NCBI GenBank assembly: GCA_946480475.1
Contig: CAMLJM010000016.1
Span: forward strand, 1 to 61,908
Source: an uncultured Alphaproteobacteria bacterium
Lineage (GTDB): Bacteria; Pseudomonadota; Alphaproteobacteria; Micavibrionales; Micavibrionaceae
DNA length: 61,908 nt
Reading direction: 5' to 3'
Within the stretch, counting starts at the first letter, position 1, and each line of letters begins with the position of its first letter. Below are positions 17,793-27,053 of the stretch, in pieces. Below the pieces are notes generated by a model. The model ran no database searches, was not told where the DNA came from, and was given only the letters and a program-made list of their open reading frames with translations. Made by a program: the position numbers and the translations under genes.

Positions 17793-18604
17793 TTCCCGGA
17801 TGACTGCACTTCGCGGACAATGATGCCGTACTTCGTTGCCATCTCAGCCAGGCCGCCATTGATAAGCTGACCTTGGGCTTCAAACGTCCATTTCGGGCCT
17901 TCACGTATAAGGCTTGCCATATAAGCACCGTTTCCGCCTTTTAATTCGTCCTCTTCGAATATGAAGCGGCAGATTTCGTTCTGGTCATCATCATTGACCA
18001 CACGCAGGAAAACGTCACGCACCATGCTGAAATTATGGCCTTTTGATTCTTCGTCATAGATAGAGAGAACAAATACGACTTTCTGAACATCGAACGGGAT
18101 AGAGTTCAGATCCAGCGTAATCGCTTCATCATCGCCCTCGCCGGCCCCTGTGCGGCTGTCTCCTGTGTGCTTAATGCCGCCTTCGAGGCCGCTTTCCGCG
18201 TTGTAAAAAATGAAATCTTCATCCACGCGCGTCATGTCGTTACGGTCGAGGATAAAAGCAGAGAGATCGATATCCAGCTTTCCTTCTTCCAGCAAGCGTT
18301 GTTCCCAACCGGCACCAATACGTAATTTTTTAAGGGTCGGGTCTTTACGCAACAGGTCTATATATTCACCGCGCTTGATAAGCTTAAATTCTGTAGTTGC
18401 CATTTTGGCAGCGATATCAGGCGGCACTTCCTGACGATATTCTCCACCGATACCCAGATCGGAATTTTCGAAAGCCGGACTTCCCGGTGTCGGGCCAGAT
18501 CCGGGAAGAGGGGGGGCGCCACTGCCGATATCAATGGGCTTTACTTCATCTTCACGTTCTTGCAGTTTTTTGAAAAATTCGTCTTCGTTGTCGAAATCGC
18601 TCAT
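17789..18604 (-). CDS. terD: TerD-family protein with N-terminal extension
   Basis: A 271-residue protein of the TerD/TerE family, Ca2+-binding proteins of the tellurite-resistance and stress system. The C-terminal 190 residues carry the classic motifs: LRIGAGWE, DIDLSAFILD, EDFIFYN, HTGDSRTGAGEGDDE and VVFVLSIYD...GHNFSMV. About 70 N-terminal residues, charged then Pro/Gly-rich, are additional to the usual 190-aa TerD. It is followed on its upstream side, 35 bp away, by a TerA-like gene in the same orientation. No TerC, TerB or TerZ is visible, so this is a minimal pair. Confidence 0.92.
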   Translation of the reverse strand: MSDFDNEDEFFKKLQEREDEVKPIDIGSGAPPLPGSGPTPGSPAFENSDLGIGGEYRQEVPPDIAAKMATTEFKLIKRGEYIDLLRKDPTLKKLRIGAGWEQRLLEEGKLDIDLSAFILDRNDMTRVDEDFIFYNAESGLEGGIKHTGDSRTGAGEGDDEAITLDLNSIPFDVQKVVFVLSIYDEESKGHNFSMVRDVFLRVVNDDDQNEICRFIFEEDELKGGNGAYMASLIREGPKWTFEAQGQLINGGLAEMATKYGIIVREVQSSGN

Positions 18605-18639
18605 TTTATTATTCTACGCCTGTATTGAATCGCTGTTTG

Positions 18640-19374
18640 TTATTTCTGACCGTCGTCCCACTGAAGCCCAAAACCATAGGCGCGGTCCATTTCAGCATGG
18701 CCGGGGAAGTATTCGCCGAAGTTTGTGAACTTGATCGCTTCGCGATCATTCTCGATGCTGGCAACAGCGCAAACCGGGAGATCTGTCTTTTTGATGGCGG
18801 GTGTGATGACTAATGGTTGTTCGCCCGGAATACGGATGGTGATTTTGGGTTTGATGGTTTCCCAATTGAATTCACCGCTATAAATATACACGTATACGAC
18901 CATACGTTTGATTTCAGCCCATTTCTTGCCGTTTACGTGAATGCCTTCGTCGTCGCCTTCTTTGTCGCCCGTGCGCTCATCCCCTGTAATGTGAATGTAC
19001 GGCGCGTTATCGTATTCACCGAACATATCGCCAAACGCCTGCAGGCAACCACGCGTGCCATCCCGCAGCTCATAAAGGCAGCCCACATCAATATCGATAC
19101 CCTGCTTGGTCGCTTTTTTCAGCAGCTTGCCGAAAAAGCCTGATTGCTGGACATCGACATTGTCCCAGGCGGCGCCAATGACGATATCCTCAAAGCCTTT
19201 TTCCGGCTTCTGTACAATCATGGTTTCACCAAAACCATTCAGCAGATTTTCTAGATGCTCTTCATTGTCCGGGCGATAGCCAGCTTGTCCCTTGGCGCTC
19301 CCGTGGCCCGAGAATGAGGACCGGTCGCGCGAAGCTTCGGTCAGGGCATCGGTGGAAATCGTATCGCGGGGCAT
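18640..19374 (-). CDS. TerA-like tellurium-resistance family protein
   Basis: A 244-residue protein. After about 55 variable residues it shows a TerD-superfamily domain: IVIGAAWDNVD, IDVGCLYELRDGTRGCLQAFG, YIHITGDERTGDKEGDDEGIHVNG and MVVYVYIYSGEFNWE. The DGT..CLQAFG pattern and the late Trp-containing segment resemble TerA rather than TerD. A strong RBS (CCAAGGAGAG) precedes its ATG. It is the upstream gene of a two-gene ter-like unit and is divergent from ettA with 177 bp between them. Those 177 bp should hold both promoters. Confidence 0.82.
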   Translation of the reverse strand: MPRDTISTDALTEASRDRSSFSGHGSAKGQAGYRPDNEEHLENLLNGFGETMIVQKPEKGFEDIVIGAAWDNVDVQQSGFFGKLLKKATKQGIDIDVGCLYELRDGTRGCLQAFGDMFGEYDNAPYIHITGDERTGDKEGDDEGIHVNGKKWAEIKRMVVYVYIYSGEFNWETIKPKITIRIPGEQPLVITPAIKKTDLPVCAVASIENDREAIKFTNFGEYFPGHAEMDRAYGFGLQWDDGQK

Positions 19375-19551
19375 AAGGCTCTCCTTGGAAGCAGTAAGAT
19401 TGGTGGAAGGATAGCATTATCCGCTTCCGGGTAAAACCGTGAAGTCGTCATTAAAAAGGGCGGGAACGCTTGCTTCCTGGGGTATTTCTATCCTATTGTG
19501 CGGTCATTCCGGTTAACTATTCTCTAAACCAAGAAAACGAAGTGATCAGCC

Positions 19552-21231
19552 ATGGCTTCTTATGAATATGTCTATGTGATGAACGATTTGACCAAGACTT
19601 ATCCTGGCGGGAAAAAAGTTCTGGAAAATATCACGCTGAGTTTTTTTCCGGGTGCCAAGATTGGTGTTCTGGGACCTAATGGCGCCGGTAAATCGACTCT
19701 GCTCAAAATCATGGCGGGTGAAGACAAGGAGTTTACAGGGGAATCATGGGCGGCCAAGGGTGCCCGCGTGGGTTACCTGAAGCAGGAACCTTATCTCGAT
19801 CCTAAAAAGAATGTTCAGGAAAATGTGATGGAAGGACTCGCCCCTATAAAGGCGATGGTGGAGCGTTTCAACGCCATCGGCATGGAAATGGCTGAGCCGG
19901 ATGCTGACTACGACAAGCTGATGGCCGAGATGGGCGACCTGCAGGAAAAGATCGACGCTGTAAATGGCTGGGAACTTGATCGCACGGTTGAGATTGCGAT
20001 GGATGCTTTGCGTTGCCCGCCGCCTGATGCTGATGTGACAAAGCTGTCGGGTGGCGAGCGTCGTCGCGTGGCGCTGTGCCGTCTGCTGCTCGAAAAGCCT
20101 GATATGTTGCTTCTCGATGAGCCGACCAACCACCTGGATGCTGAATCAGTGGCGTGGCTGCAGCGTTTTCTGAAAGATTACACAGGCACTGTCGTGATGG
20201 TTACGCACGATCGTTACTTCCTTGATAATGTTACAGGCTGGATTCTTGAACTCGATCGTGGACGTGGCATCCCTTACGAAGGCAATTACTCCGCTTATCT
20301 CGATGCCAAACGCAAGCGTATGATGCAGGAAGCAAAAGAAGAAGATGCGCTGCAGAAAACACTAGCGAAGGAACTCGAGTGGATTCGCGGTACCCCTGAA
20401 GGACGCCGCAAGAAATCAAAAGCCCGTGTGGCTGCTTATGATGATTTGCTGGCGCAATCACAAAAGCAGGATACACGTGGCACACAGATTGTTATTCCTA
20501 CGCCACCACGCCTAGGTGAGGTCGTTATCGATGCTGATCATATCCGCAAAGCTTTCGGTGATCGCCTGCTGATCGAAGATTTGTCTTTCAAACTCCCGCC
20601 CGGTGGTATTGTGGGCGTGATTGGCCCGAACGGTGCCGGTAAAACTACATTGTTCCGTATGATCACAGGCCAGGAAAAGCCGGATGCCGGTACGTTCCGC
20701 GTATCTGATAACGTGAAGCTTGGTTATGTGGACCAGAGCCGCGATTCGCTTGACCCGAACAAGAATGTTTGGGAGGAAGTATCCGATGGTCTTGATATTC
20801 TCGAGCTTGGCAAGATCAAGATGCCTTCGCGTGCTTATGTGGGATCGTTCAACTTCCGCGGCCCTGATCAGCAGAAAAAGGTTGGCCAGCTTTCCGGTGG
20901 TGAACGTAACCGCGTGCACCTCGCCAAGATGCTGAAATCCGGCGCGAACGTCCTGCTTCTCGACGAACCGACCAACGATCTGGATACCGAAACATTGTCG
21001 GCGCTTGAGGAAGCACTCGAAAACTTCCCGGGTTGCGCTGTGATCATCTCGCATGATCGCGCTTTCCTGGATCGTCTGGCCACTCACATCCTTGCGTTCG
21101 AGGGTGATTCCCAGGTTGTCTGGTTCGAGGGTAATTATGAGGATTACGAGAAAGACCGCCAGCGTCGTCTGGGCAAGGACGCCGACCAGCCGCATCGTAT
21201 CAAGTACAAGCCTTTGACACGCGCTGCTTAA
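19552..21231 (+). CDS. ettA: EttA, energy-dependent translational throttle ATPase
   Basis: A 559-residue ABC-F protein that binds the ribosomal E site and gates early elongation according to the ATP/ADP ratio. Two ABC domains are visible: Walker [10 protein letters not shown] at 41-49 with [15 protein letters not shown] and [11 protein letters not shown], then a second GPNGAGKTT with [15 protein letters not shown] and [11 protein letters not shown]. The linker contains the [18 protein letters not shown]-site tRNA-interaction helix and the EttA-specific arm insertion in domain 1. Length equals E. coli EttA (555). It has its own terminator. Confidence 0.97.
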   Translation: MASYEYVYVMNDLTKTYPGGKKVLENITLSFFPGAKIGVLGPNGAGKSTLLKIMAGEDKEFTGESWAAKGARVGYLKQEPYLDPKKNVQENVMEGLAPIKAMVERFNAIGMEMAEPDADYDKLMAEMGDLQEKIDAVNGWELDRTVEIAMDALRCPPPDADVTKLSGGERRRVALCRLLLEKPDMLLLDEPTNHLDAESVAWLQRFLKDYTGTVVMVTHDRYFLDNVTGWILELDRGRGIPYEGNYSAYLDAKRKRMMQEAKEEDALQKTLAKELEWIRGTPEGRRKKSKARVAAYDDLLAQSQKQDTRGTQIVIPTPPRLGEVVIDADHIRKAFGDRLLIEDLSFKLPPGGIVGVIGPNGAGKTTLFRMITGQEKPDAGTFRVSDNVKLGYVDQSRDSLDPNKNVWEEVSDGLDILELGKIKMPSRAYVGSFNFRGPDQQKKVGQLSGGERNRVHLAKMLKSGANVLLLDEPTNDLDTETLSALEEALENFPGCAVIISHDRAFLDRLATHILAFEGDSQVVWFEGNYEDYEKDRQRRLGKDADQPHRIKYKPLTRAA

Positions 21232-21288
21232 TATTGCTTGCCCTTAACGGGGGCTGCGTTATTGAAAATAAAGGCAAATTTTAGAAGG

Positions 21289-21316
21289 CCGGTTCTGGCA
21301 ACAGAGCCGGTTTTCT
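21289..21316 (+). terminator. Rho-independent terminator after ettA
   Basis: CCGGTTCTG and CAGAGCCGG form a 9-bp stem (one T-G pair) with a GCAA tetraloop, followed by TTTTCTGCTATT. It separates ettA from the DotA/TraY-like array, so the array must have its own promoter in the AT-rich stretch 21317-21412. Confidence 0.85.
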
Positions 21317-21412
21317 GCTATTATGTTTAGTAAGAAGAGTTAAATAAAATTTTATGTATCTGGCATTATGATACTATAGGTGGAATATTGTTGAGGGGTT
21401 TTTTCATAAAAA

Positions 21413-24292
21413 GTGAAGCTGATTCAAGGCATTAATACCAAACAGGTTATGGCATACACCATGCTTCCGGGCGTGGTGCCACGTCTGCGCGCTTTCGCGG
21501 CAGAGGGTTTCAGTTGGCTGGCCTCACTCATGGCCTCCCTTTATGCCGCTGTCGGCCTGTTGCCATCCACGCACCCTTACCTGAACGGATCGAATAAAGG
21601 CCGCTTTGGCATTCGTCATGTGCTTGTCGAAGCCGGACGCCATCTGAAATTTGATCGTTATCATATCGATCAAGTGATTGTGTACTTCGTTTTGCTGACA
21701 GGCTTCGTTCTGTTGCTGGCGCAGATCGCTATGTTGACGCTTGGCATCCTCCTCAGTCCTGCCATGGCGGGGCCGCCCTTCCTCGGATTGTTTGTGACGC
21801 CTGACCCCACTAATGATATTGCATTCATGTTGCTTGATCGCGTGTTTGCGGTCCCTCTGCTTTATGGCTCGCAGTTTGATCCTGATATTGCCGGTATGAC
21901 GCCCTTCAGTAATGGTCTGCATGAGCTGTTCCAGTTCTACAGCCAGGCGATCTTGATCGTTGGTGTATTTATCCTGTTGTATTACGTCGTCATTCTGGTT
22001 GCTGAAACGGCGCAGAGTGGCACACCTTTTGGGCAGCGCTTTGATTCCGTCTGGGCACCGATCCGTCTGGTTGTCGCCATTGGCCTGCTTGTTCCCGTCA
22101 ATTACGGTTACAATAGCGCGCAATATATCGTTTTATATGCCGCCAAGTTTGGCTCCAGCTTTGCGACGAATGGCTGGAATATTTATAACGAGACTGTGGC
22201 GGCTTCCGCCGTGGGGTGCGCCAGTGCGGGCGCCAACAACCCTGTTGGCGATTGCGATGAAAACCTGGTCGCCGTTCCCCGGTCACAGGATGTGATGCAC
22301 CTTGTGCAGTTCATGACGATTGCCCGCGCCTGCAAACTTGCTTATGAAACCACTTTTCGTTCGGAACGACGCCGAACACCGGACGGCGATGAAACGTTCG
22401 GACGTCCTATCAACCCGTATCTCGTGCGAAAAACAGCTACAGGACAGGAATACCGTCTCGTTGCGGGCGGACCCACCCCCACTTGGCAGGATGCTGTCGA
22501 ATTTTATAATTACGGCGATATTCTGATCGTGTTTGGTCATCAGCACCCTAACCATACAAAGGCTACAGGCAATGTGCAGCCTTATTGCGGCGAGATCATT
22601 GTGCCGACCACAACAGCTGATCCTGCTCAGGTGGGTCCGCGCCAGATTCAGGAAATGTATTATGCCCTGATCATGACCATGTGGGAAGATGCCCGTATGG
22701 AAGAATTCGCCCGTAAGGCGAATGCGATGCACATCGACGTTTATGCTAACGAATTTGGCGGTCCTTGTGCTGCGGCTAACGCTATTTCGGTGGGTGATGT
22801 CGGTCCTTGTAACAGTGGGCGTAATCAGGATTTCCCCAATGCAGAATTCGGACAGCAATTAAAAACGGCTTATATGCTGACATCTCAGGCCATCCTGGCA
22901 GCGGGTCGTACGGCGATGCTGGGTGATATTGACTTCACGATGACGGATGAATTGCGTGACCGCGGCTGGGCTGGCGCCGGTATCTGGTATAACCAGATCG
23001 CCGAATGGAATGGCGGTTTATTTGCGGCGGCCATCAATATTCCGACACCGAAATCGATGCCTTTGGTGATGAAAGAGGCTGAGTCGCAGAAAAGCGGCAC
23101 CGACCAGAACGTGAAGGCTTGTGAAAGATACGATCTTTATCTTGCGACCAAGGACCGTGTGGGTACGATCAATCTTGAGGCTGGTACGGAACCGATCGGC
23201 GAGATGCTGAGTGACATCTATAAATATTGGCGTTGCCAGAACCCGACAGAAAAACTGGACAACAAAGTGAGCGGCAACGTCGTATTTGACACCTTAAGCG
23301 CGATCTTCGGTTTAAACGGCCTGTTCACCATTCGGGAAAACCCGACTACACATCCTATGGCGCAACTGGCTGCCATTGGACGCAGCATTGTTGAATCGGC
23401 CATCCGTAACCTTATGACGGCCATGACGTTCTCATTTATGGGCGGTATGGTTGAAATTCTGGAACCGCAGCAAGGTGGCGCTTTCCACGCACTCAGCGGC
23501 ATGTTCGTGACATTAACCAGTATGGGCCTGACTATCGGGTTCATCCTTTACTATGTACTGCCGTTCTTGCCGTTCATGTATTTCTATTTTGCGGTCGGTT
23601 CCTGGGTGAAAGCGATTTTTGAAGCCATGGTCGGTGTGCCGTTATGGGCTCTGGCGCACTTGCGTATCCATGGCACGGGCCTGCATGGCGATACAGCGCT
23701 TAATGGCTATTTCCTGATTTTTGAAATCTTTGTCCGGCCTATCCTGACGGTCTTTGGTTTGCTGGCCGGCATGGCAATTTTTGCAGCCATGGTGAAGACG
23801 CTGAATGGCATTTTCCCGCTGGTGACGATGAACCTGACGGGTTTCGAAAACGATGCCCCGAAAGTAAAAGGTGAAATTCTGGGGCAAGAGTTCAGACGCG
23901 CTATCGTCGATGAATTCTTCTTCACCCTTATCTATACGGTGGTCGTCTATATGATTGCGCTGTCGTCCTTCAAAATGATTGACCTTGTGCCTAACAACAT
24001 CCTGCGCTGGATTGGTGGCGGCGTTGGCACATTCAACAGCGGCGATAACAATGAGCAGAGCATGAACCAGTTCATCCAGTACGCTGCTATTGGTGGCGCC
24101 CGTATGGTTAGCCAGGCTGCCGGTGCGGCGACTGCAGGATCTCGTGCCGCTGGTAACGTTACGGGTCTGATCCTGAAGCCATTACTGCCAGAGGCTAAAG
24201 CAGGATCTAAAGCCGCAGGTAAGCCTGGAAATTTATCTGAAGCCAAGCCAGGCGCGGGTCGCGGTTCCGTCAGCAAGCCTGATAGTGAGTAA
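21413..24292 (+). CDS. DotA/TraY-family membrane protein, copy 1 of 4
   Basis: A 959-residue polytopic protein of the DotA/TraY family, the inner-membrane channel-like component of type IVB (Dot/Icm, IncI) secretion systems. A conserved cytoplasmic-looking N-terminus (1-85) precedes hydrophobic segments at about 88-115 and 178-200. The family signature GTPFGQRFDSVWAPIR lies at 203-218. A large, probably periplasmic region follows with Cys307 and Cys392 (conserved in all four copies) and GWAGAGIWYN near 518-527. Hydrophobic segments at about 698-728, 766-793 and 835-855 carry the C-terminal family motif GVPLWALAHLRI (741-752). An Ala/Gly/Lys-rich tail ends the protein. The start is GTG; an in-frame ATG lies at codon 13. 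An AT-rich leader with TATGATACTAT (21367-21377) may hold the promoter. Confidence 0.85.
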   Translation: MKLIQGINTKQVMAYTMLPGVVPRLRAFAAEGFSWLASLMASLYAAVGLLPSTHPYLNGSNKGRFGIRHVLVEAGRHLKFDRYHIDQVIVYFVLLTGFVLLLAQIAMLTLGILLSPAMAGPPFLGLFVTPDPTNDIAFMLLDRVFAVPLLYGSQFDPDIAGMTPFSNGLHELFQFYSQAILIVGVFILLYYVVILVAETAQSGTPFGQRFDSVWAPIRLVVAIGLLVPVNYGYNSAQYIVLYAAKFGSSFATNGWNIYNETVAASAVGCASAGANNPVGDCDENLVAVPRSQDVMHLVQFMTIARACKLAYETTFRSERRRTPDGDETFGRPINPYLVRKTATGQEYRLVAGGPTPTWQDAVEFYNYGDILIVFGHQHPNHTKATGNVQPYCGEIIVPTTTADPAQVGPRQIQEMYYALIMTMWEDARMEEFARKANAMHIDVYANEFGGPCAAANAISVGDVGPCNSGRNQDFPNAEFGQQLKTAYMLTSQAILAAGRTAMLGDIDFTMTDELRDRGWAGAGIWYNQIAEWNGGLFAAAINIPTPKSMPLVMKEAESQKSGTDQNVKACERYDLYLATKDRVGTINLEAGTEPIGEMLSDIYKYWRCQNPTEKLDNKVSGNVVFDTLSAIFGLNGLFTIRENPTTHPMAQLAAIGRSIVESAIRNLMTAMTFSFMGGMVEILEPQQGGAFHALSGMFVTLTSMGLTIGFILYYVLPFLPFMYFYFAVGSWVKAIFEAMVGVPLWALAHLRIHGTGLHGDTALNGYFLIFEIFVRPILTVFGLLAGMAIFAAMVKTLNGIFPLVTMNLTGFENDAPKVKGEILGQEFRRAIVDEFFFTLIYTVVVYMIALSSFKMIDLVPNNILRWIGGGVGTFNSGDNNEQSMNQFIQYAAIGGARMVSQAAGAATAGSRAAGNVTGLILKPLLPEAKAGSKAAGKPGNLSEAKPGAGRGSVSKPDSE

Positions 24293-24329
24293 TTTTGTCT
24301 TGGATCTTTAGGGAAGTACGTTAAAGAAT

Positions 24330-27050
24330 ATGGCGCATATAACCGCCGGAAAAGTACTGAAAGTCGCTATTCTTCCGGGCGTTATTCCCCGGACAAGGAA
24401 TCTGCTGGCTGGCGGCTTTGGCCATATTTCATTTTATATGGCGCAAATCTTCGCCGCTGTCAGGCTATTGCCTTACGGTCATCCTTATTTGAATCCTGCT
24501 AATTTTGGCCGTTTCGGCATTGGCCATGTAACTCTGGAAGCCTGGCAAACCCTTTCCAGAGGGCGGTGGCAAATTGATCAGGTGCTGATTTTCCTGCTCG
24601 TTCTGTTAGGTATCGTTATTCTGTTCGTACAATTCTGCTTTTTAGGGATCATGCTCTTTTCCCAAGCGGCCCAGGCGGCAGGATTGCCTGCAGATGGTTT
24701 TTTTAACACGGCAAACCCCGAGACGGATCTGGCGTTCATTCTTATGGATTCGGTATTTGGTTTGCCGGATTTCTTCGGCTCGTGCGTGGCTTTAAGCACG
24801 GAATGCTTCTCAGACAACCCGGTGCCGCATCCGGCACAGCCCTATCCTATGCCTTACCATGAAGGCTTGCGTTCGATGCTGCAGGTTTACAGTGTGGGAT
24901 TGCTTGCCATTGCCATGATCATGTTCAGCTATTTCGCTGTCACGATCCTGATCGAAACAGCGGAACATGGAACGCCTTTTGGCAGACGTTTCAGCCACCT
25001 TTGGGCGCCTGTCCGCATGGTAATAGCCATTGCCTTGCTGTTGCCGGTTGCGAACGGCCTGAATGCCGCTCAGTACATTATTATGTATGCCGCAAAATGG
25101 GGTTCAGGTTTTGCGACCAATGGCTGGAATCTTTTTATTGATGAAGCATTGGATGGCGTGGGCGGTACTGTTCTGGGTGAGGCAAAAGACCTTATCGCCA
25201 TACCCAATGCGCCGCCTGTAAACACTTTCCTGGAATTCGCTACGTTACTGGCAACGTGCAAGGTTGGTGAGGCCTCAGGCGAAAACCCGCGTGATGTTCA
25301 GGCTTATGTGGTCTTTCCCGACCAAGCAGGCCCTGCGGGCCGTGCTGATCTTACAGGGCTTGCTTATAATGATGCGCTTGAACGTGGCAACTATGGAGAC
25401 ATTCATTACGTGTTCGGCGTTTATGAAACAAATGCCGCAGGTAATCCTGTTCACACATCATATCCGGGACAAGTAAGACCTGTGTGCGGGGAACTGGTCC
25501 TTCAGATTACAGATGTTGATGATAATAATTCGCCGGGTTCACGCTATATCCTGGAGCAATATCACCGCATGATTCAAATCATGTGGCTGGATATGACCGG
25601 CGCGGATGCCTGGAGTCCCGATTTCATGTCTCTCCGCGCTATGGGATATGGCTATGTGCGCCGTAACTTCCCCCGAGACATCAGATGGACCCCTACCGAT
25701 GTGCCTGATGCGCAGGATCCCAATTATCCCGAAGCCAGTGCGCTCGATCTTAACAATGCGCGCGAATATTACCGCACAGAAGTAGAAGAGATTCTGGCGG
25801 AAGGCATTAACCAGCAGATCGCCAGCCCTGCCTGGGATGACATGCTTGATTATGGCTGGGCTGGCGCGGGTATCTGGTACAATCTGGTGGCGCGCCTGAA
25901 CGGTACATTGCTGGGTGCTTCTTACTCCTTACCGACTGTGCGTAAATATCCTGAGATCATGGAATATGTGGCTTCGCAACGCGCCATGCAAAAGCAGTCG
26001 GGTACAGGACCCGAACGCTATAACCCCGAAATTTCGAATGGCAAGGCGATTGAGTTCGATCCGGCAAAGGGCCAGCACATGGCGCAAACCCTTTATAAGG
26101 CCCAGTCTGCCTGGGGTAGTTCCTATTCGACTTCTCCGGCGGGCGGCGCCAACCCCTTCCTGGACGCGATGAACGCTGCCTTGGGGACGCAGGGCCTGTT
26201 TGAATTGTCCCGTAATACAGACACACATCCGTTGGCGGGTTTGGTGATGATGGGTAAGGGGTTGATCGAAGCTTCCGTGCGTAACCTGGGCGCTGCGACG
26301 ACAGCCGGTCTTGCTGGCGGTCTGGCCAACTTCTTCAAGGACTTCCAACCTTTGGGCAAGGTGTTGACGTCTGTCAGCGCCCTGGCTTTAAAAGTATCAA
26401 TTATGACGATGGTGATTGGTTTCCTGTTGTTTTATGTATTGCCATTCATTCCCTTCCTTTATTTCTTCTTTGCCGTGGGCAGTTGGGTCAAAGGCATTTT
26501 CGAAGCGATTGTCGGTGTGCCGCTCTGGGCGCTTGCGCATATTCGCATCGACGGCGAAAGCCTGCCGGGTGACGCGGCTATGGGCGGGTACTATATGGTT
26601 TTCGAGATTTTTCTGCGTCCCATATTGATTATTTTCGGATTGCTGGCGGCGATTACTATTTACGCGGCGCAGGTCAAGATTTTAAACGAGATATGGTATC
26701 TCGTCACTTCCAACGTTACAGGTTTTAATGCCACTACGGGCAAAACAATCCCTGCCGGTAATGTAGGCAGTATTACTTATATGCGCGGTATTGCAGATCG
26801 TTTCTTCTACACGATCATGTATGCCGTTGTCGTTTATATGATGGGTATGGCCTCCTTCAAGCTTATAGATGTATTGCCCAACCAGATTATACGTTGGCTG
26901 GGTAAAGAAGGCGGCGCGTTCGGAGATCAGGTACATAACTCGCCTGAAGGTCTGATGAGTAAAATGAGCATAGGTGCCAACCAAGTAGCAGGCCAGATTG
27001 AAAACCTGGGTGAGCAGGGTTTGAATATAGCTAAACGGGGTAGGAACTAA
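24330..27050 (+). CDS. DotA/TraY-family membrane protein, copy 2 of 4
   Basis: A 906-residue paralogue of the preceding gene, 37 bp downstream. It keeps the whole architecture: N-terminal ILPGVIPRTRN...GFGHISFYMAQ block, first hydrophobic segment at about 84-112, signature GTPFGRRFSHLWAPVR (214-229), the shared Cys310/Cys386 pair (LLATCKVGE, RPVCGEL), GWAGAGIWYN, and the C-terminal GVPLWALAHIRI with two late helices. It has an additional cysteine pair, Cys152/Cys159 (FGSCV...ECF), shared only with copy 3. The C-terminal tail is short. The next gene starts 3 bp after its stop, so they are co-transcribed and probably translationally coupled. Confidence 0.85.
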   Translation: MAHITAGKVLKVAILPGVIPRTRNLLAGGFGHISFYMAQIFAAVRLLPYGHPYLNPANFGRFGIGHVTLEAWQTLSRGRWQIDQVLIFLLVLLGIVILFVQFCFLGIMLFSQAAQAAGLPADGFFNTANPETDLAFILMDSVFGLPDFFGSCVALSTECFSDNPVPHPAQPYPMPYHEGLRSMLQVYSVGLLAIAMIMFSYFAVTILIETAEHGTPFGRRFSHLWAPVRMVIAIALLLPVANGLNAAQYIIMYAAKWGSGFATNGWNLFIDEALDGVGGTVLGEAKDLIAIPNAPPVNTFLEFATLLATCKVGEASGENPRDVQAYVVFPDQAGPAGRADLTGLAYNDALERGNYGDIHYVFGVYETNAAGNPVHTSYPGQVRPVCGELVLQITDVDDNNSPGSRYILEQYHRMIQIMWLDMTGADAWSPDFMSLRAMGYGYVRRNFPRDIRWTPTDVPDAQDPNYPEASALDLNNAREYYRTEVEEILAEGINQQIASPAWDDMLDYGWAGAGIWYNLVARLNGTLLGASYSLPTVRKYPEIMEYVASQRAMQKQSGTGPERYNPEISNGKAIEFDPAKGQHMAQTLYKAQSAWGSSYSTSPAGGANPFLDAMNAALGTQGLFELSRNTDTHPLAGLVMMGKGLIEASVRNLGAATTAGLAGGLANFFKDFQPLGKVLTSVSALALKVSIMTMVIGFLLFYVLPFIPFLYFFFAVGSWVKGIFEAIVGVPLWALAHIRIDGESLPGDAAMGGYYMVFEIFLRPILIIFGLLAAITIYAAQVKILNEIWYLVTSNVTGFNATTGKTIPAGNVGSITYMRGIADRFFYTIMYAVVVYMMGMASFKLIDVLPNQIIRWLGKEGGAFGDQVHNSPEGLMSKMSIGANQVAGQIENLGEQGLNIAKRGRN

Positions 27051-27053
27051 GCT

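Noticed and set aside
20512..21195. 227-codon minus-strand frame opposite ettA
   Set aside because: Antisense to the second ABC domain of EttA, with no motif or RBS.
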